A stretch of DNA of 64,000 nucleotides from the NCBI GenBank assembly GCA_904066235.2, contig CAJFCV020000002.1:11036001-11100000 (forward strand), read 5' to 3'. The position numbers were made by a program, and so were the translations under genes. Of this stretch, positions 13,001-23,700 are shown one piece after another. The notes under the pieces were generated by a model, which ran no database searches, was not told the origin of the DNA, and saw only the letters and a program-made list of their open reading frames with translations. Source of the DNA: Bursaphelenchus xylophilus. Taxonomy: Eukaryota; Nematoda; Chromadorea; Rhabditida; Aphelenchoididae. Position 1 is the first letter of the stretch. Every line of letters begins with the position of its first letter.

Positions 13001-16000
13001 TCATGAAATTTCAGAACAATTATGAACATTCTGCGTCGATGGCGTCTGAAACTCCCGATGGAGAGCGAAAAACAGAAGGAAGAAATTATGCGTCAGCGAA
13101 GCCAAACCGCCATCCAAAAAGAGCCGCACGGAGTGACGCTGGTGGAGCGCGACTACTGCTTGAATCCGGTCAGCGAACAATTCCTTTTCGATGAGTATTT
13201 GGAAATGGGTGAGATTTTTTGGTGGTTTGAAGGATTTTAATTGTGGAGGTGGGTCCCACCGCGAAAACTTGAAGTTTAAAAATTTGGGTGTTTGACTGAA
13301 AAAATGGGTGATTTAATGCCCAGAGTGGACCTGAAATGCAGTAGAAGGCTTTTTATAGTATTTTTTTAATTTTTTGGGTCCCACCACGAAAACTTGAAAG
13401 TAAAAAAGTCTTGCTTTTTCGTCTAAAAATTAGATTTTATTGTTTTTCCGGTGCCTGAGGGGATTTGACGCAGCGTAAAGTTTTTTAGGGGTGAATCTTT
13501 GAAATTTTGGGTCCCACCACGAAAACCTGAAAATAAAAAAAATTTTGCTTTTTTCACCTAAAAATAGGATTTTAATGTTTTTTCTGTGCCTTAGGGGATC
13601 TGAGACGCTGTAAAAAGTTTTTTGAAGTGGTTTTATTTTCAAATTTTGGGTCCCACCACGAAAGCTTGAAATTTTGAAATAATTCATTTTTATGGTTCGG
13701 AAAGGGAAAAAGATGAGAAAATAACTGTCTTTCAATAAAAATTCGTAATTTTCAGTGATCCAATTCGGTTTCTGCACCCTTTTCGTGTGCGCCTTCCCTC
13801 TGGCACCCCTGTTCGCCTTGCTGAACAACATCTTGGAGATCCGCCTGGACGCCTTCAAATTCATTGTCACCCAACGCAAGCCCATCCCCAGCCCGGCGCG
13901 CAACATTGGGATCTGGATGACGATCCTCGACCTCCTGTCGAAACTTAGCGTTCTCTGCAACGCGTTCGTGATTGCGTTCACCAGCGACTTTGTCCCCCGC
14001 CTCTTCCACTACCTGACCCACGAAGGCAGCATGGACACCTACTTGGAGGAGTCGTTGTCCATCTTCAATGCGGCCGAAATTGTGGTGATTGGCAGTGGGT
14101 ATTCGAATGTGACCCAGTGCCGCTACAGAGACTACCGAAGACCCCCGTGTTCGTTGGGATTGACTGATGAACTGCAAATTTGTGACAACCTGTATTCACA
14201 CACAAACAAATGGTGGATGCTGCTGGCTTTCCGACTTATTTTTGTATTGGTATTTGAGGTAGGCGGGGAAGCTTGGGATTTGAACGAAATGTCACAGAAA
14301 TTATTGGACTTTAGATTTTGATTATTTTGAGCAATGAGTGATTTTAAAATACGGTGTTTATAAAAGTGCGTTGAGAAAATGAAAATTTGGGGTTTTGGGA
14401 AATTTGGACGAAATGTCAAAAAAATATTTGATTTTTGGTTTTGATTATTTTGAGCAGGTAATGATTTTAAAATACGGTTTTTGTAAATTTTCGTTTAGAA
14501 AATTAATTTTTTGCAAAATTGTACGAAATGTCTCAAAGATTATTGGATTTTTGATTTTGATTTTTTTAAGTGTAAAGCAGTATAAACGAGTAAAAACATT
14601 GGGGCTAAGGTAGTACAGCCCCCCAGTCCAGTTTAGCCCCCCATAACCCAGTACAACCCCCCTCGTCCATTCTGAACCCCAAAATTTATTTCAAAGAATT
14701 AATCCAAGTTGTATGGTCCAGCACAAGTCCCCTACGTTTTAGATCAAGCCGCTTACGTTTTAGATCAAGCCCCCTCCGTTTTAGATCAAGCCCCCTACGT
14801 TTCATGTCAAGCCCCCTACGTTTTAGATCAAACCCCCAACGTAGTAGATCAAACCCCCACTTACATTTTTGTATTATTCTAATTTGTTCATTATGTGGGG
14901 TGTGAAACGGGCAAAACAGTGGGGGTTTGAACTACCTTTCGTGGGGGGCTGAACTACCGAAGCCCCAAAACATTTTTCTCGGAAGTGTAAAAACACGATT
15001 TTTATCAAGACTTATTGATTTTACATCGCAAAATGTCAATATCGGTTTTTGACATTTCGTTACATTTTTTAGTTTTTCATTGTGGGTCCGAAAATTTTGG
15101 ATGATTTTGAATGTAATGTACGAATCATAAATGTAAAATACATGTGGATCGATTTCAGCACGTTGTCCTCTCCATAAAAGCCATCTTCGCCTACATCATC
15201 CCGGATGTTCCCACCAAAATCATGATCCAACTGCAAAGAGAGCGATACTTGGCACGTCAAGCCGTCCTACAGCGCACCGACACGTTCTCAAATGGACCTT
15301 CAACCGGCAGAAGTGAGCCTCCGTCGGATGCGGCGCCAACCACGGACCCGGAAGCGGTCGCTTATCAAGGAGAAGATGCCTTCGAGACGGAGCTGGAGGA
15401 CCCCGACTTTGAGAGCTGCAAAGAACCCTCGGAAGCGTTGAAGTAAGTCGGTAGGAGGCTTTGAGAGAGAATAGAAGGATTTTGGAAGCAATTTGAGGCA
15501 TTTGAAGGTTTTCGTGGTGGGACCCGGAATGAAGATTAATGATTGTGTTTGTGGTATACTGAGGGTTTGAAATTGTTGTAGATTTTGTATGGGACCTTAT
15601 AATTGATGAAAATTTTGTTTTGCATCGATTTTTCGACTTTTCGGCGGAGTTTTTGGGTCCCACCGCGAAAACATGAATATCGTTGGAAAGGGAAAAATTG
15701 AATTCGGAGAGGTTGAAAATGTCCTTTGGAGTGATTTTTTCATGTCGTATCTTTTAAAAATAGCTTAAAAATTTCGAAATTGGTCCCACCACGAAAACTT
15801 GAAAATCAAGAAAAACGGGAATTTTGCTCAAAAATTAGTTGAAAATGAAGAATCAATGCCTAATTAATAATAAAATTTTCAGAAGAATGTATTCCGACCG
15901 TAAAAAACCATCACTTTCATCGGCCGCGTCATCAATCGTCCTCTCGAATCGGCTCCCAATCCACGGCAGCAAAAACACCCTCCCTGCCACCTCACATTCG

Positions 16001-16180
16001 GCCAACGAACTCTCAGACACCTCCAACTCCCTTCAGGTCCCAATTCACACCAAATCGCTGGGTTCGGAGCCGCCAACCAGCTCCAGTTCGGACTCGTTTC
16101 ACACCGCGCCAAGTATAAGATTGCAGCCACCGGAGGATGCGAAATTTCAAAAGAACCCGGAAATGGACTCAATGGCGTAG
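7071..16180 (+). CDS. Anoctamin (TMEM16) family membrane protein, 5' end missing
   Basis: Exons: 7071-7285, 8095-8265, 8708-8944, 9155-9591, 9654-9788, 10310-10694, 11242-11409, 11693-11841, 12441-12647, 13015-13208, 13756-14258, 15159-15442, 15883-16180, about 1127 codons. The family's Ca2+-activated scramblases or chloride channels sit in plasma or internal membranes. Diagnostic segments seen: [13 protein letters not shown] in the N-terminal dimerisation domain, [16 protein letters not shown], the [18 protein letters not shown] helix, [13 protein letters not shown], and [19 protein letters not shown]. Acidic Ca2+-site residues are kept in FMEIGYP, DEYLEM and EIRLDA. The family Asn four residues before the first Glu appears as Ser. 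The C-terminal tail is Ser/Pro-rich and unconserved. AATAAA signals lie at 16746 and 16763. C. elegans has two paralogues (anoh-1, anoh-2); which one this matches is not resolved. Confidence 0.95.
9789..10309. repeat. Intronic tandem repeat, GGGTCCCACCACGAAAA type
   Basis: This anoctamin intron is built of units carrying GGGTCCCACCACGAAAATTTGG followed by GCATTCNG and a GTAAAATACG box. The GGGTCC boxes start near 9830, 9988, 10116 and 10244, giving spacings of 158, 128 and 128 bp. Units are diverged copies of one another, and the last reaches the splice acceptor. Confidence 0.85.
11842..12440. repeat. Intronic tandem repeat, GGTCCCACCACGAATG type
   Basis: Four units with GGTCYCACCACGAATGTTTGG boxes near 11928, 12066, 12205 and 12333 (spacing 138, 139, 128 bp), each followed by GCATTNTGT. 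It is a separate expansion of the same repeat superfamily as in neighbouring introns. Confidence 0.85.
13209..13755. repeat. Intronic tandem repeat, CCCACCACGAAAACTTGAA type
   Basis: Boxes GGGTCCCACCACGAAAACTT start near 13251, 13376, 13509 and 13648 (spacing 125, 133, 139 bp). They fill the intron between the exon ending in DEYLEM and the next transmembrane exon. Confidence 0.85.
14600..14967. mobile_element. C-rich inverted-repeat element with 6-bp TSD
   Basis: It starts TGGGGCTAAGGTAGTACAGC and ends with a close inverted copy (GGCTGAACTACCGAAGCCCCA). It is bracketed by a perfect six-base direct repeat AAACAT (14594-14599 and 14968-14973), the mark of a transposition event. The interior (about 14736-14865) is a minisatellite of about six 21-22 bp units of the form CGTTTTAGATCAAGCCCCCT. 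It is non-coding and sits in an anoctamin intron. A 6-bp duplication fits none of the other element families in the window. Confidence 0.85.
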
Positions 16181-17705
16181 AATATAACCGATTTTTGTTT
16201 ATTTTTTTGGAAATTTTGGTCATGATGACGGATTTTTTTTGATTATTTTTTTGTTTTTTTATCATCTGAAGTCTAAAATAAGGTGTTTTTGTGGCAAAAA
16301 CACATTTTTATGCATTATTATTAATTTTGCATAAGTTATTATTGTTAGAAGTAGTGTGTAAAAGCGATTTTTAGGCCTTTTGGGAGGTTTCAGGTTTTCG
16401 TGGTGGGACCCAAAATTCGGAAATTTTGATAAATTTTGGACGGAAAATGCTTTTAGAGGTTTTAAACATTCTCTAAAAGATTTTTATTTCAATTGTTACC
16501 CCGATTTTGACTTGAATTTGAAAATTTTGGGTCCCACCACGAAAACTTGAATTTCACATTTTTTCGCATTTTCCCGCATTTTAGCCTAGAATAGGATAGT
16601 TTGTTGTATTGTTGACTATTTTCAACCGGTTCCCCCACTGTTAGACGGTGCTATTTTGTCAATTTTATCGACATCTTTCAACAAATGTCTATATCAAAGT
16701 TTTTGTCTCTGCTCAATTGTTCCCATATGTTGTTACGGGTAATTTAATAAATTTTACGGTTTAATAAAGATGTTTATTATGAAAATTTTCGGTTTTGGAC
16801 AGTTTATTTGAGAGTTTTCAAAGATTTGAACATGGGTTTTTGGTCCCGCAACGAATGTTTGAAATGTTGAAAAATTGAAATGGAATAATTTTTTGTATAA
16901 TTTTGATTATTTGTACGAGTTAAAAACACAAAAGTCAAACATGAAATATTGTTTTGGAGAAGTTTAGAAAATAGTTGTGGGTCCCACCACGAACAATTGA
17001 TAAGCCGAATTTTTCAACTCAAAATTTTTTATGGTGTATGTAGTACCTAGTCCACGTCAAAAAATACCCCAATTTTGCTATTTCAATCGTATTTTAAAAA
17101 CTTTTTTGCATCGGTCTGGGTCCCACCACGAAAACATTTTTTGTCGAAATCTCGCCTAAAAACTACCTAAATTGCTTTATAATCAATTCTGAAGCCTCGA
17201 TTCAATCAATCTCTCTTCAATTAGCCCCTCGGTTTCAATAAAATCACACTTTTACCGCAGATATTACCCAAAGTCAAGTGCAATATTGCCTGCGGCAAAA
17301 CAAAAAAAAACAAAAGAGAATTTTCTGCTTCATGATTACAAAAGTGCCGATAAAGGGAGGGCAGATAAATTTTTATTTACTGCCTTCCGTCTTCAGCATC
17401 ATCAATTTTGGAAGCGTGAATTTCGGTCATTTGAGAAAAATTGGGGGCGATAAGAAGGTTGTGCCTTCTTGTAAATGACTTTTTAGTAGTTTTTATAATA
17501 TTTTCGATTCATTTTTAGCGATTTTTATTTCGAAAATAAAAAAAAAATTTTTTTTGGAAAAATTTTTTTTTGAAATAACGATGATGAGACATCGTATTTT
17601 ACCTTTCGAGAAGTATCATTTACTTTTTTAAATTTTTATTTTGTTCAATTTTTATTTTTCAGCAATTTTTTTATCATTTTTTCCCCTTCAACACCCTCTA
17701 AAACA
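16181..17705. repeat. Intergenic region with dispersed CCCACCACGAAAA boxes
   Basis: The 3' flank of the anoctamin gene. GGGTCCCACCACGAAAA-type boxes occur near 16395 (inverted), 16519, 16842, 16978 and 17117. The remainder is AT-rich, with a T/A-homopolymer stretch near 17520-17580. No exon was recognised; an ORF at 17278-17478 has no protein-like features. Confidence 0.7.
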
Positions 17706-19752
17706 ATGTCCGAAATCCTGAAGAAAGTCAAAGGAAAGCTGTTCAAGACCAAGAGGGCCAAGAAGGAGAAGAAAGAGGTATGTCAAATGTTTTAATTTTA
17801 TTTTTTTATTTGAATTTTGAGTTAACTACCAGCAATTTTTATTTTCTCGCTTGAAATGGTAGTTCTTGGCTAAAAACCCTCAAAATTTCTATTTTTTCGA
17901 AGAAAAAATTGTTCGTCTTGTGCTCCACAGACAACTACGAAAAGCCAAGTCGTATTTTACAACATGCGAAATGATTTAAATCGATTATTCGTTAGTTTTG
18001 AGCTTTTTTCGAGAAAAATCATCATTTTTGACTAAAACAAGGTAAAAAATTGTTTTAAAACCTCCTTTTCTCTCAAAAAATTGATCTGTTTGAATTTCAA
18101 AATATCTGTTCTGAGTTGTCATCGCATTTCGTAGCAAATTGATATTATTTTACCCATCAAATTTAAAAAAAAATCACAAAACTTCCCCAAAAACCCATAA
18201 TTTTTCAGGTATGTCAAGAAACACCCCTCCCGATGGATCCCTCGCCCCGCCCACACTACCGTCGACTTGTCCGCGAATACGAAGATGTCCGGCCATCCAC
18301 CTACTCACATTTATTCAAGCCTCCGACCACTTTCAGGCCAAGAACCACGGCCAAATCCGTGGCCGGCGGAGAAGATTTGGACTCGGATTCCGAAGCCGGC
18401 ACTGGATTCGTGAGGAATTGCCGAAAGCGGGTTTCCTTTCATCCACATGTCCGCGAGGATGAAGTTGATGTTTTGAGGGAGAAAACTTATGTGAGTTTTG
18501 ATTTTAATTTTTGAATTTTGGGATTCCCGCCAAATTTGGCATTGTGTTTTCGGAGGGTAAATGTATTAAAAAATGTTGTAAAATACGTGTAAATTTCTCA
18601 AAACACACTTTTGACAATTTTTTTTCACTGTCAAAAAAATTTTCGAAATTTGAATTTTGGAATTCCCGCCAAATTTGGCATTGTGTTTTTGGAGGGAAAA
18701 TCAGTGTAAAATTGAAAAAAGTGTAAAATTTTTTTTTGGAAATATATTTCTGACTATTCTGACGGTAAAAAACCGTCTTGAGACCTGAATTTTGAACTTC
18801 CCGCCAAAATTGGCATTATGTTTTCGGAGGATAAAATTAGTCTAAAATTATAAAAAAAGTGTTGTAAAATACGACACAGCCCCTCAAGAGGTGTTTTCGA
18901 CAATTTTTAAAGTCGAAAAAGACCTTGAAATTTGAATTTTTAGTTTCCCGCCAAAATTGGCATTTCGATTCAGACCCCTGAAATTGGTAAAATCAATTGA
19001 AAAAGAAAGAAAAATACACTTTCAAGATAATTTATGAAAAAAAACTAAATTTCTTTTTTCAGAAACTAGAACGAGATCTTGAAATGATCCAACGTCAACT
19101 CCAATTTTGTTCCCGACGAAGTGTCCGTTTTCAGAAGCTCTACAGAAGCGAAAGGGAGACCAGAAAGTACTTGAATGTAAGTGATTTTTTATTTTGAAAT
19201 CAAATTTATCTTTAGTAAAATTTATTTTATTTTAAGAAAAAATTAGATTTGATGTCTAGTGCAATATAAAAATTTTCCTTTTGATAGGAAATAAGAGACT
19301 TTTTCATATAGGCAATGGTAAATTAAAGATCACAAATATTTTACACGCGATTTCAGTAGATTTCCGAGGGATAAATTCGAAAAAATCGGGTTGCAGCAGA
19401 ATGCCAAGAATTTCAAAAAAACCGCGGGACAAGTTGGAATTGTAAAAAATTTTGTGGAAAACGAAAGAAAGTGAATTTTGGGCCGAAATGAGTTGTAAAA
19501 TACCAGAATCTTACTTTATTTCTTCAGTAATTTTTGAAAAAATATCTTAAAATTAAAAAAAATCTAAATTTTTCTATTTTTCAGCAAGAAAATCAAGTGC
19601 TCCGAAAAAGTTTTATCGAGTTGATGGACAAGACGTTGAATGGGACTCAACTTTCGATAGATTCTGATGATGTTATGGTGCCAAATGTCAGCTGTACAGG
19701 CGCGGTGGAAGGATTTGCCTCGGATGGATATCACAGTGGATCTTTGTGCTGA
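17706..19752 (+). CDS. Unrecognised coiled-coil protein, 211 residues
   Basis: Four exons close in frame: 17706-17777, 18209-18490, 19063-19176, 19585-19752. I do not recognise the family. The N-terminal 24 residues are strongly basic (MSEILKKVKGKLFKTKR), which suggests membrane-phospholipid or nucleic-acid contact. Residues about 25-118 are proline- and arginine-rich with an acidic DLDSDSE patch and no obvious fold. Residues about 119-175 have heptad character (KLERDLEMIQRQLQ, then QENQVLRKSFIELM), consistent with a dimeric coiled coil. The tail is Ser/Gly-rich and ends in Cys. There is no signal peptide or membrane helix. AATAAA lies at 19885. The function is unknown. The consistent exon phases and normal splice sites support a real gene. 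Confidence 0.8.
18491..19062. repeat. Intronic tandem repeat, TTCCCGCCAAATTTGGCATT type
   Basis: Four units with CCCGCCAAAWTTGGCATT near 18526, 18665, 18800 and 18947 (spacing 139, 135, 147 bp). They share the TTGGCATT-TGTTTT half of the CCCACCACG repeats, but the first half is CCCGCC. Confidence 0.8.
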
Positions 19753-19948
19753 GAGTTATCGATTTTTTGGCTTTTATGTAATTTCATTTTAATATTGAAT
19801 GGAATATTGTAAATATTGTGATTGTAATATGATTTATAATATGCCTAGTCGTTTTTTATTTGATTTTCATGGGCTTTAATATTGAATAAATATAATTTAA
19901 AATTTTTGTTGGTGATATTTTGATACTATAACTAGTCGTTCCATAAAG

Positions 19949-20110
19949 TGCGTAGATTTTTTGTCGCAGGCCGCACCTTGCACAAAAATCCCTTTTTTGA
20001 CCGTTTGTAACGAAGATGCCTTGTGCCGCGGCAATTTTTCAATTGCACGGTGCAAATGGTCAACTGCACAGTGCGGAAAGCTTGCGACAAAAAATCTACG
20101 GTTCGATGCC
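19949..20110. repeat. Small inverted-repeat element carrying GCACNGTGC
   Basis: GTAGATTTTTTGTCGCAG at the left is matched by GCGACAAAAAATCTACG at the right (about 20088-20102), with GCACCTTGC, GCACGGTGC and GCACAGTGC between. It appears to be a short fold-back related to the elements at 52757-52992 and 61890-62330. Confidence 0.65.
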
Positions 20111-20123
20111 AAAATTGACATTA

Positions 20124-20359
20124 CAGTGGCGGACCTGATACAGTGGCAAAAAACGTATAATTTTGCATTCGGGAAGTACCAAAAATGTGGCAAAATACCT
20201 CCTTCTCCAAGTGAAAAAACTCAGATTTTAAAAGCGCGTTGCTCTTTTTGTGAGGGTAAGGGCGCGCATTTCAAAACGGAGTTTTTTTTTATTGTAGTGG
20301 GAGGTATTTTGCCGCATTTTTGATGCTTCCCGGATGCAAAATTATACGTTCTTTGCCAA
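20124..20359. mobile_element. MITE, CAGTG-TIR family, right end truncated
   Basis: Left end CAGTGGCGGACCTGATACAG is preceded by TA at 20122-20123. Paired arms contain AAATGTGGCAAAATACCTCC and its complement. The right terminus stops at TTCTTTGCCAAT without the expected ATCAGGTCC and TA, so this end was lost. Confidence 0.8.
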
Positions 20360-20716
20360 TCACTGCACATTACCACATCTTTACCAACTTTCAAAAAAAA
20401 TCTTTTCTCTCTAAACCCACGAAAACCCTCTAATTTGCACACTCTATATCGCTAAAATCACAAAAAAATTTTCAAAAATTTAATCGAAAGCTTTATCAAA
20501 ATCACAACCTCGCACCTGGAGTAAGCCAAAACTATTTCCATTTTTTTGTTTGAACTCAAACACGCTTTGCCCTGAGGGCGTAAAATCCCGTTTTCGCACC
20601 TGTACGCTTATGGAATTCCGAGTTTGGGCAGCGTTATTTTTGTTTATTCACCTTTAAATTCTCAATTTTTTATTTTAAATCCGTCCTCCGGTACGTTTCC
20701 GCCCTTCCCTGGGACG

Positions 20717-20724
20717 TATATAAA
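20717..20724 (+). promoter_or_regulatory. TATA box of the secreted DPBB gene
   Basis: TATATAAA lies 67 bp upstream of the ATG at 20791, in a locally GC-richer promoter. The spacing predicts a start site near 20747-20755 and a 5' UTR of about 40 nt. It is the only well-placed canonical TATA box noticed in the window, which fits a strongly or tissue-specifically expressed secreted product (inference). Confidence 0.6.
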
Positions 20725-20790
20725 CCCCATCTTAACACTATGACTATATCATTTAAGGATCCGATTTGAGCCGTCAAACTCGCCGCCCCA

Positions 20791-23700
20791 ATGAATCCCT
20801 TGTGCTTGTTGGCAGTGGTGGTGCCGTTCGTCATCGCCGACTTGATCACGCCCCAGTTGAACAAGCCCATCACCGGCGAATTCACGTTCACCGGAGCCAC
20901 CGGCCGAGGCGCCTGTGGTCTGGACATTGCCAATTTGTCGGCCGGAGTGTCGTCCAAACTCTTCGACCCCAGCTCCCAATGGGTGCCGTCGGATCTGCCG
21001 GACGGAAGATACGTTCTGGATGACCCTGTGTGCAAGGGAATCTGCGTCCAGATCGAGTACAAGGGCGTCACGTAAGTTGGGGAAGTGGGGGGTTTGGAGG
21101 ATAAGAATGCGTTTTTAATAGAAGATAGTTGCTAAGAATGAGCAGGCCTGTGAAAGAAAAACTGCTTTAGAACAAATTGAAATCGCCTTTTGACCCAAAA
21201 CTATGCTTCTGCTGTCTATAGACGCTTCTTGCGCCGGCCAGGCACACTTTACAACTGAAAAACGACTCTTTTTAAAGTACGGGGCCTGATCCAGTGGCAA
21301 TAAAAGGTACTATTTTGCATCCTGGAAGTGTCAAAAATGTGGCAAAATGCTTCCCTTTGTAGCGGGTGATGTTGACCCGTTGGTTCTAGTAGCGCAATAT
21401 TAATTAGCTCAATATATGCCGACATCATATTCCATTTTAAGTTTATTGAGGAGACTCCAAGGGTGCGCGTCCGCACCCAAGGCCTAGAACAAACCCCGAC
21501 TAAAGATCTAGGGCGAGATTCTCTTTCTCTCCCGACGGCGGGAGAGATGATTGATATCTGCCCGCAACATCCTCCCAACCAAAAAGACACGACGCCCTCG
21601 TCGTCTTACTTAACATTTTTTCACCCTAAAGACATACAATCTGAGGGGCAAAATTTTACATCTGTTAGTTTAAACACAATCTCAGAAATACCTAGAGAAA
21701 CATGTTATTATATTATGGTTCCTTAACGGAGGGATACTTGATCTTAAAAGACTTTCAATCAGAATGGAATTGAGTCGGGTTAAAACAAAATATAATAAGA
21801 ATCTCACTGTCTGATTAACTTCATATTCGTCTCCTATACTTGGCCATCGGTCTTGTTCTTGATTTGGTCACTTGCGCTTGCTCTTGGCGCATCTTCGGCA
21901 CTCTCCATTGCAGTGCTGGTCTCTCCCAACCAAAAAGAGACATCGCGTCCTCGTGATGTAGACATCGTTTTTCATATATTCACCATCATTTTAAAATTTA
22001 CCGGGGGAGTCGTTGCCTCTTCCTTGGGTCGCTCCATTTCATCATTTGTCTCCGGTTTTCGTTGAACGTAGGGTAATATTTGAGGTACGCAGAAATTCAC
22101 ATCAATTTCTAATAGTAGTGACCATACAGAACAAGAATAGATAGAAAATACAGGAACGAATATCGACAAATACCGAGCTAAAAGGCTACTCTCACTAGGG
22201 ACCTCCATTTGTAGCGGGTGATGTTGACCCGTTGGTTCTAGTAGCGCAATATTAATTAGCTCAATATATGCCGATATCATATTCCATTTTAAGTTTATTG
22301 AGGAGACTCCAAGGGTGCGCGTCCGCACCCAAGGCCTAGAACAAACCCCGACTAAAGATCTAGGGCGAGATTCTCTTTCTCTCCCGACGGCGGGAGAGAT
22401 GATTTATATCTGCCCGCAACACCTTTTCAAGTGAAAAAAATTTTGTTTTCAAGGCATTTTGCCACATTTTTGATACTTACCGGTGGCAAAAAACGTACCA
22501 TTTTGCATCCGGGAAGTGTCAAAAAATGTGGCAAAATGCTTCCCTTTTCAAGTGAAAAAAAACTCAAATTTCAAAAGCGATTTCTTTTTGTGAGGAAAAG
22601 AGCCCTTCAAAACGAAGTTTTTTTTTAGTTGGAGAGGGAAGCATTTTGCCACATTTTTGATACTTCCCGGATGCAAAATGGTACTTTTTTGCCACTGGAT
22701 CAGGACCCTATTGTATCTCTGCGCCAGGATCGCATATGTTAAAAAAATTTAACCTGAGTCTGTGCCAAGTTTATGTGGCAAAATGCTTCCCTCTCCAAGT
22801 GAAAAAACTTCGTTTTGACGCGCCACAAAAAAAGAGCGGGCGCGCTTTTGAAATCTGAGTTTTTTTCACTTGAAGAAGGAAGCCTTTTGCCACATTTTTG
22901 ATACTTCCCGGATGCAAAATTGTACATCTTTCGCCATTAGATTTTTTCCTAACCTATGTACAGTAGTTGACAGCGAATTGTCAATTTTTTTATTTCGTGT
23001 GTAACTTCACTCAGACTCAACAGAATTTGATGAGACCAAGAGCGTTTAAGAGGCTGGGAGACACGCTTCAACCTTATGAAATTGTTTTATTTCATATCGG
23101 CCACAGGCGTGGTAAAAATTTCAAAACAAATTTTTTTGGGGGACAACGAATTGTCAATTTTTACATTTTGAGGCATAAGATCTCAATAAACCAGCATATA
23201 AAGACTAGAATGGAGAGTAATCAGTTGCCAGCAATCATAGAACAGCATACAACGGGTTTCAGCCATTAGTATAATCTCCTTCGCTTTCTATAGGTCGGGC
23301 ACTTGGGGGTGGACCATGTACAATATAATGTCAGCCTGGGGGCTTCCTAGGCCGAAATTATCTTATATTCCGGTTTTTTATGGGCGGTTACATCTTACTA
23401 CGCTAGGGCAAGTCAAAAAATTACACCTAACGGGTTACACTTGCGCCTTGTTACCTCGAATATGTTAATCATGGCCTTTCATACTGTTGGTCAGAGTATC
23501 AAAATCAAAAAATGTCGCGCATGAAGATCGTTAGAGAAACCTTCTATATTTGAAAACAAACTACACTAAAAGTCAAATATTCAGTGCCTTTCACATGTCA
23601 GTACCAGCACTCATGCAAGAGGTATGCAGAGGGAAATATTTGGATTTACATGAATTTTCACGTCGGGTTTGCAACACCCAGAAAAATTCTTATTTCTTCA

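Noticed and set aside
13752..14177. 141-codon minus-strand ORF opposite an anoctamin exon
   Set aside because: It is a shadow of the conserved plus-strand transmembrane exon, which fits the family and splice phase.
21853..22065. Hydrophobic 70-codon frame in the LTR element interior as a possible gag or envelope remnant
   Set aside because: It is on the strand opposite to the inferred element orientation, short, and lacks any retroviral motif.
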